Below are positions 31,652-42,859 of a stretch of DNA of 64,000 nucleotides, piece by piece. The DNA lies in assembly GCA_035578905.1 (NCBI GenBank), contig JAQJVL010000798.1:1-64000 (forward strand), written 5' to 3'. Each line of letters starts with the position of its first letter. Within the stretch, counting starts at the first letter, position 1. The position numbers and the translations under genes are program-made. Under the pieces are notes generated by a model. That model did no database searches. It was given only the letters and a program-made list of their open reading frames with translations, and had not been told where the DNA came from. The DNA comes from Stictocephala bisonia. Lineage: Eukaryota > Arthropoda > Insecta > Hemiptera > Membracidae.

Positions 31652-34600
31652 GTAATTTAAAACCACTATAGTATAATTTGTCATTGGGGGATGATGTTCA
31701 CGTCATCAGCAATTCTTAGCTATACGTGTCCTCTAGGTGGTGATAAACTAACGATGAGTTTGGTAGCTGAGTGTCAACTCTGTGATCTCCTCGCTAAGCC
31801 AGATGCTGAGAAAAAAAAATCTGGGTTATTATGCAGTTTCTTGCCATCTATCAAAATTTGAAAACTTTGCCTGAAATAGGTCAAGAATTGGCTTTATTTT
31901 CACGAGATGGCTTTTTTGTTTTTGTGGAAACTACGTATTTTACCGAACAAATCGAAAAAACCAATGTCACAGATTTTAGTATTTTTGACATATTTCCATT
32001 AATCTAAATTATTTTTTAATAGTCTTTATTTAATTTGACGTGTTTTTTTACGCTAAATACGAGTGTGAAGACTATTTTGGTCTATTGCAATTATTTCTCG
32101 AGATAAAACGGAAAAACTACTTTCGCGACGAATCACGATTAGTGGCCATTACGCGATCATAATAAACATTAACTATTAACCAGAAAAACTGAATTCACCT
32201 GTTTTCCTACCCAGACCGTCCCGGAAGGCACCTGAATTTAAAACTAATTACGGATATTTGTTTGGTAAATAGACAGTTAGGACAAATTAAGGTATGTTTG
32301 ATTAGGTAAGTAACAAGTTTATTTTTCGAGCCGAAAATATTTTATTTTAAACCCGATTTATATTTATGCTCAGTAAAAAAAAGGTGTAAAATAAAAAAAC
32401 TGTTGAAAAAATATAGTTAAAAATGTGTTTTTCTCCATCACATAAATAATACTTTTCGCTTTTCGGTAAAAATCGAGTTTTCAGTGGCTGAAATCAACCA
32501 CTTCAAAGAATATAAACCCATTTTCACCACTTTTTGCAACAAGAAATCGTATTTTCAGAGATGACAAGAAAGTGCGTAGTTACCAAAATTACTATAACAT
32601 AATTTGACGGTGGGGGATGTTCGCGTCCACAGCAATCCTTATTACATGGACACAACAATCTACACGCATCTTCTGGGTAGTGATAAACCAACGTCGATTT
32701 TGGTAGATTTTCCCTCAGCAAAAAAATATTAGTGCTGTTTTTGTTACATACTTCAGTTAACAAGAGCTCCCGCTCGTCAGTATATTGCAGGTGGTCTAGA
32801 GACTTTATTTCATTGGATGACTGTAATAAATTTATATTGCATGTATGCAGGATGTTTGTAAAGGTCACGTGCCGGCTTAATAATTTCTGAACGATTTCAG
32901 ATGAAGTAATAAAAGTTGGCACATCTTTATTGCAACTATAAATCTACTTTTTGAAGTGACTACCGTTTTCCCCCATACCAGGGGATGGTTGATATTGTGT
33001 AAAATTATTTGACTACACCCAATGAAAAAAAGTCTGTAGACCACCTGCAAGATACTGACGTATTTAAGTACCTGCAATCATTCAAGTATTTAAGATAAAC
33101 AGTACCCAACTATAGTCCTTTAGGCTAGTGCATGTCAAAGACTGAGGCCGAAGGCCGAGGTGTCACTAGCTCTTCGAGCGAGACTTGCTACCAGTAGGCA
33201 TTACCGAGACCGAAGCCCCTGACACGAGCTTAGGAAACGGTGGGCGTGGCTCCTGAAGTGTGGAGGAGTGTCATACGTACTGGAACATCACCAATTACAC
33301 TCTAGCCTATAAATCCTTGTATATATATTACTAGAAGCCGATTTTTGTTAACGCAACTTCTCCCTTATTCCTTGACCAACTGAAACGGCTGTAAAAAAAA
33401 TGCCCCTGTTCGTAGTTGTACAATAAGGTCTTAGTTCTTCAATATTTTCATACCAGAAGGGTAAGACAAGCTCTCAAAGTACGATTATTGGCCAAAAGAA
33501 TATCATGGAAAGAGATTTAAGTAAATAAAAAAGTAGCAGCTGTTCAAATATAAATAAAGATTTACAAAACCTTTAACAGCTGTTTAGAATGTAAACATTG
33601 GTATTTGTAATATTGACAAGGTTAGATGTTCATAATGTTAATATTGTAAGGATGGTTTTATTCAAATTCGATTGTAAGGCTCCATTCTACTGAACTTGGA
33701 GGTTTCAATTGCAATCTAATGAAGTTATTTAATTAATCTTCAATTGTTAAAAAAATAAAATAAAATGAACACGTTGAAATAGGCTAAGTAATATCAATGT
33801 TTTTTTATACTAATAAATAGTTAGCAACGCAAGTAGTGTAAGTGAGATACTGTAAATAAATATAATATTGTGAGTTTACGTTAGTCAAAGGCTGAGGCCA
33901 AAGGCCGAGGTGTAACGAGCGTAGCAAATGACGGGATTGGCACGCAAAGCGTGCAGGGGTGTCCCCTAGTATTTTGTTATTGTTTGTAAGAATAATACAA
34001 ATTTGTATTTTGTTTAACAACATTTGCATTGGCAACAAATACACGATAGAAATATATATTATGAACTAAAAAAAAAAAACTAGTGAATATAAAATTCACT
34101 GTGTATTTTGACAATCTACTACTATAAAGTGTGTTTTACACCGCCACAGGTATCCAGAAGGAATCCCTCGTGAAGGTCATGGACAAGCTGGGTATTACCA
34201 CCAACCGGGAAGAGGTCGTTACGTTATTAATCAAACTGTACGACTTTTTCATCCAGAAGGACGTACTGATGCTGGAGATCAACCCCTTGGCTGAAGACAA
34301 TACGGGTCATTACTACTGTCTGGATTGTAAAATCAATTTCGACGATAACGCCCAGTTTCGACAGAAAGAAGTATACAAACTGAAGGACTGGTCTCAGGTG
34401 GACGAGAAGGAGATGAAGGCGAAGAAGGCCCACTTGAACTACATCGCTCTGGAAGGATCGATTGGGTGCATGGTGAACGGGGCTGGTCTGGCCATGGCCA
34501 CCATGGATATAATTAAACTGCATGGAGGTTTGAATATTAATTATTTATCTGTTTGTAAGTAGATTTATTCCTCTTTAAACGCTGACTCTTTGTCCGGTCC

Positions 34601-37600
34601 ATAATTATCGATACCTGTCCTGAGTTTGAATATAAAATGCAAAGTAATCAACAGACGTAAATAAATAAAAATAATGTAATTAAATGGTTCCAAAGAATTG
34701 GTACAAACTATCGTCATAATAAACACTAAAAAAAACTAAAATTTGAAAATTACCAGTTTGATTTTCAAATATTTGTTTGCCATAACTGAAAAACTAGTCA
34801 AGTTAGAGACATGCGATTTTTAATAAAATATTTTAAACTGTAATCCCCATAATTCCGGAAAAATAAAAAAAAATCGTTAGAGCCATTTTCGAGAAAACTA
34901 TATTTTTGTTTGCTTTACGCCATAAAAATTAAAAAAAACTAAAATTTCGAAAAATTTAAAACAGTATCTGGAGAAATTTCATAAAATATACAAAATTTCA
35001 TAAAAATTGATCGTTCCGTTTGGTCTTCAGTGAACTGCATACACCTACAGATGGACAGACACATAAAGTTATTTTCGAAAAAAAAACTTTTTTAGGTTTC
35101 GGGACCCTAAAATGGATTTTTAGACCAACTTGCAAAAACATTATTTTGGACAATCATAGTACTCTCTCTATGCTAACGCATATGGGAGAAAGTATAATAT
35201 TCATATTTACTCATATGTTAACCTATGTGGTTATAAAGATTTTATTAATTTTTATTTTTATGATATCGTAGAAATGAAAAAAAGTACCGACATTTTACAC
35301 CGTTAGATTGTTTGGTGATGTTAACAAAATTTTAAAATAAAAACTACTCACCATAAATACGTGAAGATTTCATGCATTGTAGATAAACCAGTTAACAATT
35401 AATAAACAAAGTTTCAGAATTTATTGTTAGTAAACAAACATTTTGTTATCAAAGTAGTGGAGTAACTTCTCACGACAATGGGTAGTATCACAAGAATCAG
35501 ACAAGTCTTGCTATCGAGCCGTTGATGTAAGTATATTAATATTTAATATGTAATCATTTTTACTGTATAATATGCTGTCTGATTTTATAACGATTTATTA
35601 TTGATAAAGACGTCACGAGCTATGATCTGGGTCTTTCCAATCGCCCTGTGGAAAGCGGACGCGACGTTGCCACGTTCTAAATATACAGGGTGGAAAATAA
35701 TATGGAAACGCTTTCACAACAACGTTATTTTTTCCATAGATCATTTAATAATTTAATTTTTTATACTTGTGTTCCATAAAGTACAATATGTTATCAGAAT
35801 AATTTACTTAACCCTAGTTAGACACACTTACTTTTTGTGACATATAGGACACACTAGGGTGTATCACACTCCATTTATTTAAACCACAAAACTATTTTAA
35901 TTTTGTACTTTTTTGAACATTTTACGTCTTAAATATGAAATTGGCTTCTTGTAATGACAAAAAATTGAATTAAACAAATTTTAATAGTTTTTATAGCGTT
36001 TCGTTTCACTTTTAAGATAGAAGGCACGTATCGTGACAAAACATGTAGCTAGTAATAAGATCGTTCAAACAAATATCAACAAATTAAAATATTGGAATAA
36101 AAACAATTTTAAACTACTATATACAAGTCATATTAGTTAATAAATGAAAAACTAACCAAAAATTATACAAACATATATTAGCCAGGGGCACAAAGTTCGT
36201 CAAATATAAATTCTTATACTACGAAAATGTTCTAGATATTTCTGCATAATTTTTATGTTTGTGGGTAGAATGTAGTTCCATTTTTTCAAGTGAAAGCTTA
36301 AATCATTATTATTATTATTATACTTTGATATCTAAAGAAACAATAAGAAAAGGCACTAAAACGTAAGCACTAGAATGAAAAAGTGTAACATAAAAGACAC
36401 ACTGGGGTGTCAGACACCCCAAACAGAAAATAAAGTTATTTGGTGATTAAAAGAAAGCAGTACATACACTGACAGTCTATGTACTGTCAGTTATCAGGCA
36501 GTGGTGCTAACTAATTTTACATGCAAGGAATAAATACCCTCTTAATAAAATAGAGTAAAATGAAAATAAAAATTTCCTTGGGGTGTGTCACACCCCAGTG
36601 TGTACTACCAGGGTTAAAACTGTTAAATAGGTGATACATATATTGTTTAAATTAGTTACTTTGAAGTTCAAACGACCGCTACTCTGAAAAGGATAAACTT
36701 TTCGAAATCCGACTTGTGGCAATTAATTTCTCTTAAATAGATCTTTAATTTGATACCAAACTCGACCAACCGCTTACTTTGAAGTTTTTCGTTCAACTCC
36801 TTGTGGGCCGTCCCCGGTGTCAAAAGTACGTTCTTTGTAACCAAGATAATGTACAAGATTTAAATTTTACAAGTGAAAAAAATACAAAAGTTGTGAAAGC
36901 GTTTCCATATGTTTTTAAACCCTGAATATTAGGGATTCTTCCATTCAGTTGTTGAAATTAATATGCTCTAAAAACAACAAATTACCAAAATGATTATTTA
37001 ACATACGTTGTTCCTATTGTTGATCCAGTCATATGGAGAAGAGACAAACAAGCCTTCAGAATACGACAATATAAACAAGTACGGTACCTAGAAAAGGTAT
37101 CACACGCATTTCCCATGACGTCACATGGGCGACATAGCAAAAATACACACAAAAATACAGTTCTAATTCCCGTAATTAAAATTCCAGCTGATAAGTAGTA
37201 AATAACTCTCTCCCTTACTGTTCAGCTGAATACTTCTGTGTGATTGGTAGATTTAGTTACCAATATTTTAATAGTATAAACAAATCAGCTGATTTTGTCC
37301 ATGTGACGTCACAGTCTACTGCGCAGCTTCGTCGTGATACATATCCGTTTTTCTGGCTACCATGGAAACAAGGACACTGACTATGAGTATCATATGGGTC
37401 TCGTGAAACTGGGTGTTCTGTTTGATGAAATTAGTTCATGTTCGTTTTTCATAGGTAGCGCCACCAGTCTCCATCTCTCTGTCTCTCTTCATCCCTCTCT
37501 CTGTCTTTTCGCAGCAAACGCTGAAGTGGCTACTAGATGAACCAATAGTATGCCAAATTCATTTGGACTACTACTCATATCTGTGGATTAACTTATCCAC

Positions 37601-40600
37601 AGGTACAATAAGTTAGTCCTATAAAGTTAATCTGGGTATAGACATTTCCTTTCGCTGGGTAGCACTTGTAACACCACAATATGATGTAAGCAAGATAATC
37701 TCTGAGCGCTTATTTTAGACCAGTCACCGTTAGATAGCAGCACAGGCGTGTATCTATAGCAAATTCATCGCCTTGGCCAGTCTATTTGTTTCTATAGTCA
37801 ATAATATAAGTGATATAGGCGCAATTTAAATTACTAATCGAGCAATAAAAATACTGAAAAAAACTTTTTGGAGAAAGACTATTTTATTTAATTTAACATG
37901 AAAAACTAATATGAAAAGCAAACCGTATTTAAATAATGATCTAATCATGACTTCTTAAGAATATAACCTAGTCGTAATGATTATGTCTTGACTATTTAAA
38001 CTTGATTTTAATTATTTTTTGTTTTTTTCTTGGATTAAAAGGTAGTCCCGCAAATTTTTTGGACGTTGGTGGAGGCGCCACCGCGGAAAATGTCATCACA
38101 GCTTTCCAACTCATCTGTTCTGATCCACAGGTACAATAAGTTAGTCCTATAAAGTTAGTCTGGGTATATACATTCCTTTCGCTGGGTAGTACTTGTAACC
38201 ACAACATGATATTATCGTGCTCTTTTTTTATATTATGCTATGAGCACCCGAGTTTTTTATAGCATGTAAGCAATGAAATACTCGTAGATAAGCCACTTAT
38301 AAAATACCTACCGAACGTACTGTTACGTGTGCGATACACTAAGTGGTCGAAGTGAGATAGAGAACTACTCTTCTCAAAATGGGTAATTTGACTTAAAAAA
38401 TTGTTATAGCAACTCGAGCGTTAGGCCACGTGCTGACAGTGAAATAGCAAGCCCCACCTAGTTCAGTGAACAATGGTTGGTTTGATTAAAACCAACGAAT
38501 CAAGCTTACAACGAATAAATTAAATCACTATTTGGTATTTAAATAACAATTAATAATAGCAATAATTCAATGACTAGTAATGTAAACAATAAATAGCAAT
38601 TAAAAGAGCTTGTAACTTTTTTATTTTTTGAACTAAACGCTGTTGTGGAAGTTTAACACTTGAAGTCACGCTCGTGAAGTAAGGCAGCTCAGTGGTGGAA
38701 CGATTCCCATCTGATGCTACAAACCCTACACGTGCTAGATATAACACACAGATCACTTACTGTTCGGCCCAACTATACCCCCTAATATGTATACCCTATT
38801 TTTTCAAGAATTACTTCTATATGTACTACATATATTTACCGCGAGAAATTGTAAATTAGGCAGTTTCCTAATTTTTTCTGAATTTCAACCGAAATCATTT
38901 AATAAATTACACGAAAAAATAAACAAGAAGGCAAAAAATCACAATTGTACCACATCAATTTCTATTGAAAAGACTTGTTACTAAATTATTAAATTTCTTA
39001 CAAACATTTATTTATTGTTTTGTAATGTATTAAAAAAAAATTATTTAAACACACATGCTGACATGATTTCGTTTATAACTTTATGATGGTTATAAATTAA
39101 TTTTCGATATAGTGATATTCTCATTTGAATTTTCTCATACAATGTGTTTATTGCCAACATCAAGACAACTAAAAGTAATGCGATTTTTTTGTATGTATAA
39201 ACGTAAATACAAAACTAAAAGTACGCTTTTATAGCAGACAAATTTTATCATGTTATACGCTGTTAAAGAAACGAACGTATGAGTTAATTTTTGTCTATGT
39301 ATCGACATTAATATAATCTTAGTAGAAAAAATGAAAATAGACCAACTAGCTCAATATAAATGAAACGTATAGGCCTAAATTAGTTTACACATTTTTTTTG
39401 TAAATGCTTAGTTTTCAAATAATTTTTATAATTTTGTTCTCTCAATAAATTGCCATTTCCAAGGATCATGTGAGCCTCACTAGCATAAAGTTTACACTGA
39501 TCTTTCTCGCAATACACATTCGTTTTAAGATGTTCTAAGATCATCATATTAAATAAATCAGGATAAACGGTTAAAGATTTTTCAGATTACCATATCTGAA
39601 CCATATAAAAACCATGAAGGCTTTTATCAATAGTATTACATACATTACGAAAAAATTCATTTTACACTCTATTTTACAGTGTACAAAATGACTTATCATG
39701 TTGGTTATTGTATTAATTAGATATGATTATTGGGACTGAAGCATTCCAAACCACTATTCAGTATATGATGTACCTTAATACGTTAAAACTAAATTTAGTT
39801 TCTAGTATGTTTTAATTATAAAAATACTAACAACAGTTTAAATATTGTATCTAGCCACAGCAATTTAACATTACTAATTATTTTGGTTTTAAGTCCTATG
39901 ATTATGAGTTTTGTTCATATTATTCTAATAATCAATTATAATCTATTTGCAGTTATGGAATGAGAAAAGACTGTTTCCTAATTTTCATTTCCAAGTATCA
40001 TATTATTGTAAAATAAATATTTAAGCAATTATGAAACATAATGCATCATAGTATCAGCTAGAGAAAATTTTGACCTGAAATTATTGGTCAGAGACAAATT
40101 AGCCAAATTTTTAATGCTCGTCTATACGTCACACTGTGGCTGTTTGCTGTAGTTTGTGTACTGCCCGTTTAGCAGCGCATCGAGCGGTTGTGGACTGAGC
40201 GTGGTTGTCAGACTGTCCTCTTGTCTTCGGAAGCAATGAATAAAAGTCTCTATAAGAAGTGTAGACCTCACGTTAAAAATTCAGCCTGGCGCAGAGCTTG
40301 AAAACGCTAGTACGATAAGTAGCCGGTAGATCGTGCGGCGTCTTTTCCTTCAAGTCAGCACGTGTGTGAGAGGTCACGTCGACTATATCTGTCTTTGTCG
40401 CACTGTCTGCTGACTATCTCTGTCTCTCTTGCATTGCCTTTACTCAGGGCATAGCAGTATATTTGTGACTTATTCAATCCCAAGAAAACAGACTGACTTT
40501 TCACCATAAGTTCTTTTCTTCTTATGGAGGTTTGTATTCACTGACGGAAGGCCAAAACTGGTGAATTTGAATGGTGATCTCTGTGCTACTCCAAATTCAT

Positions 40601-41025
40601 TAGGACAACACCACACTCACAAACGTGTTCCAAGTGAACAACGTGTTTGGTGTTCACTATACAATGAGAAATCTTTGTGTAGTTGGTTAGTTATCTTTGC
40701 TACTAGTGTTTATAACCGATCTATCACTTACACGTTCCAGGTATGCGTTATCCTGGTGAACATATTTGGCGGGATCATGCGGTGTGACGTGATTGCCCAA
40801 GGGATAATAGCGGCAGTCGAGGAGTTGAAGCTGGAGATCCCAGTCGTGTGTCGCCTCCAGGGATCCATGGTGGACGAGGCCAAGAAGATGTTGGCCGCCA
40901 GCAAGTTCAAGACAATGACCATTGACAGTCTTGACGAAGCTGCGAGACTCGCTGTAAAACTGTCATCCATCGTCAGTCTCGCACGAGAGTCTAAATTGAT
41001 CGTCCATTTTGAGATGCCTTCTTAA
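31072..41025 (+). CDS. SUCLA2: Succinyl-CoA ligase [ADP-forming] beta subunit, mitochondrial
   Basis: Exons 31072-31651, 34150-34527, 38042-38130 and 40741-41025 join in phase to a complete 443-residue protein (human SUCLA2 is about 463). With the alpha subunit it converts succinyl-CoA, ADP and phosphate to succinate, CoA and ATP in the mitochondrial matrix. The N-terminus is Arg-rich with few acids ([12 protein letters not shown]), a likely targeting peptide. The mature part starts near [20 protein letters not shown] (35-54). The ATP-grasp domain has [12 protein letters not shown] (79-90), [11 protein letters not shown] (124-134) and the metal-binding [10 protein letters not shown] (235-244). 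The CoA-ligase domain has [13 protein letters not shown] (301-313), FLDVGGGA (325-332) and [11 protein letters not shown] (355-365). Wording such as RKYPRKEYY and the GG-phase introns point to the ADP-forming rather than GDP-forming isoform. Met1 was chosen as first in-frame ATG; Met3 is an alternative. Confidence 0.96.
31682..33077 (-). repeat. Unclassified duplicated TE-like segment in SUCLA2 intron 1
   Basis: The parts 31682-31780 and 32600-32710 match (GGGGGATG, CAGCAAT, GTGATAAAC.AACG). On -, 32524-32922 is open for 132 codons, including [20 protein letters not shown]; the upstream copy has a decayed version ([10 protein letters not shown]). An inverted pair (TATTGCAGGTGGTCTA at about 32780; TAGACCACCTGCAAGATA at about 33038) flanks the 5' end of this frame. 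Shared decay of both copies suggests a mobile element; the family is unknown. Confidence 0.5.
33135..33260. repeat. GC-rich repeat with GGCCGAAGGCCGAGG motif
   Basis: ACTGAGGCCGAAGGCCGAGG then TGTCACTAGC; related segments at 33885-33970 and, inverted, at 45845-45895. Self-complementary GGCC units could fold. Class unknown. Confidence 0.6.
33885..33970. repeat. GC-rich repeat, second copy
   Basis: GGCTGAGGCCAAAGGCCGAG, TGTAACGAGCGTAGCAAATG and a short hairpin GCACGCAAAGCGTGC. Lies in SUCLA2 intron 1. Confidence 0.6.
34150..34527 (+). CDS. SUCLA2: SUCLA2 exon 2
   Basis: Acceptor CGCCACAG ends at 34149; donor is the weak GTTTGA at 34528. Codons 194-320 with both ends splitting a Gly codon after the first base. 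Contains the Mg-binding segment LEINPL and [10 protein letters not shown]. Confidence 0.95.
34678..35200 (+). repeat. Dispersed repeat F, copy 2
   Basis: Fullest copy: starts near AAATGGTTCCAAAGAATTGG and ends TATGCTAACGCATATGGGAG. Lies in SUCLA2 intron 2. Confidence 0.8.
35696..36924. mobile_element. mariner-type MITE carrying a nested insertion
   Basis: Starts CAGGGTGG with TA at 35694-35695. Inverted ends ATGGAAACGCTTTCACAAC and GTTGTGAAAGCGTTTCCATA match perfectly over 19 bases. The interior is split by the element at 35812-36613. No coding capacity. Confidence 0.85.
35812..36613. mobile_element. piggyBac-type MITE (802 bp) at TTAA
   Basis: Flanked on both sides by TTAA (35808-35811 and 36614-36617), the invariant piggyBac target. 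Ends are CCCTAGTTAGACACACT and, reverse-complemented, CCCTGGTAGTACACACT. Subterminal repeats ACACTAGGGTGTATCACAC, CACACTGGGGTGTCAGACAC and GGGGTGTGTCACACCCC occur. No transposase. Confidence 0.88.
37110..37315. repeat. Short inverted pair around CRE palindromes
   Basis: GACGTCACATGG (37117-37128) and CCATGTGACGTC (37299-37310) are perfect inverted copies, each containing TGACGTCA. CAGCTGAT motifs lie inside. It lies in SUCLA2 intron 2. Confidence 0.6.
37425..37545 (-). repeat. Dispersed repeat K, inverted copy
   Basis: TTAGTTCATGTTCGTTTTTC, GGTAGCGCCACCAGTCTCC and a CTCTCTGTCTCTC tract are the complement of 27965-28070. Confidence 0.65.
37595..37685 (+). repeat. Partial duplicate of SUCLA2 exon 3 donor region
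   Basis: ATCCACAGGTACAATAAGTT, AGTCCTATAAAGTTA, TTCGCTGGGTAG and ACTTGTAAC recur at 38123-38212. The copy holds the last seven or eight exon bases and the GTACAA donor, but no further exon 3 sequence. Confidence 0.85.
38042..38130 (+). CDS. SUCLA2: SUCLA2 exon 3
   Basis: Acceptor TTAAAAG ends at 38041 and is preceded by a T-rich tract; donor GTACAA at 38131. Thirty codons, [17 protein letters not shown] to LICSDPQ, ending in phase 0. The donor and following intron bases are duplicated at 37595-37685. Confidence 0.93.
38213..40740. other. SUCLA2 intron 3 interior
   Basis: Mostly AT-rich and featureless. A GC-richer segment at 40130-40560 has CT-rich tracts and looks like an LTR-element remnant, but I found no coding motif in it. 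Confidence 0.4.
40741..41025 (+). CDS. SUCLA2: SUCLA2 exon 4
   Basis: Acceptor CGTTCCAG ends at 40740. Codons 350-443 then TAA, reading [16 protein letters not shown] to [10 protein letters not shown]. The open frame runs on upstream to 40561, but that part lacks similarity and is intron. Confidence 0.95.
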   Translation, partial: VCVILVNIFGGIMRCDVIAQGIIAAVEELKLEIPVVCRLQGSMVDEAKKMLAASKFKTMTIDSLDEAARLAVKLSSIVSLARESKLIVHFEMPS

Positions 41026-41140
41026 GTTTTGTTTTCATTGGTGGATTTAGTATTACTTTATTTATGTCTAAATATATTTTTATAATCCACACTGAATCTC
41101 TAAGTGTTGAAACTATTATTAAATAATAATAATAAAAATA
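41026..41140 (+). promoter_or_regulatory. SUCLA2: SUCLA2 3' UTR and poly(A) signal
   Basis: AATAAA at 41131-41136, about 105 bases past the stop, embedded in an AAT-rich tract. Confidence 0.6.
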
Positions 41141-41421
41141 AGATATTTTTAAAACGTAGATACATCCAGAAAGGATATATTGAAACGAAGAGTATGTTTA
41201 TTACATAAAAGAAAGGTTCCATCATCAACTATAGAAATATAAAGACTCTCCGCTGATATGGGTCCCGGGAACCCGCTTTCAATGTTCATCAAAATGAGTT
41301 CAATTTCGGTTTTCACAGATTGTGCCAGCGCTCTCCTCCCTATCTTCTTCATCCTCTCTCTCTCTCTCTGCACACGCTGAAGGGACTAATACCCTTGATT
41401 ATATTACTACTTATAAATATA

Positions 41422-42267
41422 CAGGGTCTTCGAAAAGTGTGGGGCAAAACTTCAGGAAATGATTAAGTAGGTAAAAATAAACAAAAAAGTTCATATGAAG
41501 ATGTGCCTTACCTTGCTTAGTTCGGTGTCTGTTTGTCTGTATGTGTGTTTTTAAAAAATTACCTTATCTTCTAAACGAAATTAACTATATTTTTGAAACT
41601 AGACACGAATATTGAACTTCACACCACCTAATAAACTATAAATAACAGAATAGTTTTACCTACTTCAAAATGGCAGCCGTTTAAAATGTTTAATGCTAAC
41701 TTTCATGAAAACCAAAACAAAAACAACAAAACATTGTTAGGATACATAATATTTAGCTTAGAAAGAAGCAACTCTTTTAGCACCTCATTTGTTACAATCA
41801 GACAGTAAATAACTGAGAAAATGTAATTTTTCTGATTGTGTGCATAATGTTTTGCAACTTTCGTATACCTGTGTCTGTTGACTTGAACAAAACCACCAGT
41901 AAAATGTTTCACACAATCAGTAAAAATCACATTTTTTCAGTTATTTACTGTTCAATTGTAACAAATGTGGTACCAAAAGATTTGCATCTTTTTAAGCTAA
42001 ATATTAGGTATCGTGAAAATTTTTATTTTTGATTTGGTTTTCATGAAATTAAGCCTTAACACTTTTAAACGGCCGCCATTTTGAATCGGGTAAAAATATT
42101 ATTTTAAATTAAACGTTAAGGAGATATGGTACTATAAAAAAACACACATACAGACAGACAGACGCCAAACTAAGCGAGATAAGACACATCTTCATAGGAA
42201 CTTTTTTGTTTATTTTTATCCATTTAATCATTTTCCGAGTTTTGGCCCACGCTTTTTAAACTCCCTG
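41422..42267. mobile_element. Long inverted-repeat Tc1/mariner-type element
   Basis: Nearly the whole element is two arms that pair: AAAGTGTGGGGCAAAACTTC with the complement near 42230, then AAGATGTGCCTTACCTTGC, CAGTAAATAACTGAG and ACTTTCGTATACCTG near the centre. Tips CAGGG and CCCTG are flanked by TA at 41420-41421 and 42268-42269. No transposase. Confidence 0.85.
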
Positions 42268-42269
42268 TA

Positions 42270-42293
42270 TCTATATTTATAAAAGAGGATGTT

Positions 42294-42351
<58 letters not shown>

Positions 42352-42387
42352 GATGTAATAAAATAGTTTGGCAGCGCATAAACTTCA

Positions 42388-42451
<64 letters not shown>

Positions 42452-42838
42452 TGAAGTTTATGCGCTGCCAAACCATCCAACCGATCGCCATGAAACTTTA
42501 GGATGTTGTCCTGAATACACCCGAGATGGTTTCTGTGAAGTTTGATGCAGATCCGTTCACAGGGTCCCGCCCCACGGGCTCCTAAAGATCCCATGTTATT
42601 CAAATGGAGAATCTGAATTGTTTACAAAAAACATATGACTGTGTGGTTTAATGTAGTTTCACATGCCATAAGCAGATTGAAGTTCTCACAACAACAGTAC
42701 TGTATATGTTTTGATTTATTTACCCTCTTGCACTCATTTAATAAATAATGGTTTTTTTCTATAATTCTTTTTATTGCTTTATTTTGGTATGTAAATGAAA
42801 AATGAAAGGCGAGACAAAGTCTGCCGGGTTCAGCTAGT
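42270..42838 (+). mobile_element. Helitron-like element
   Basis: Begins TCTATATTTATAAAAGAGGA, close to the 5'-TC ends of insect Helitrons, and ends CTAGT (42834-42838) preceded by a small hairpin GGCGAGAC AAA GTCTGCC. Both ends agree with Helitrons (5'-TC, 3' hairpin then CTRRT). The base after CTAGT is A, not the expected T. No Rep/helicase. AT microsatellites fill the middle. Confidence 0.6.
42366..42473. repeat. 25-bp perfect inverted repeat around (AT)n
   Basis: GTTTGGCAGCGCATAAACTT plus CAAAC at 42366-42390 is exactly complementary to 42449-42473. The AT run between them is about 58 bases. A second AT run lies at 42298-42347. Confidence 0.95.
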
Positions 42839-42859
42839 ATCTTATATGAGTGTACGTAC

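Noticed and set aside
34227..34523. 98-codon - strand frame
   Set aside because: Antisense shadow of SUCLA2 exon 2.
40130..40560. LTR retrotransposon in SUCLA2 intron 3
   Set aside because: GC-richer than its surroundings but without matching LTRs, primer-binding site or coding motif.
40561..40740. In-frame upstream extension of SUCLA2 exon 4
   Set aside because: No similarity to the enzyme; a consensus acceptor at 40740 and the family alignment place the exon start at 40741.
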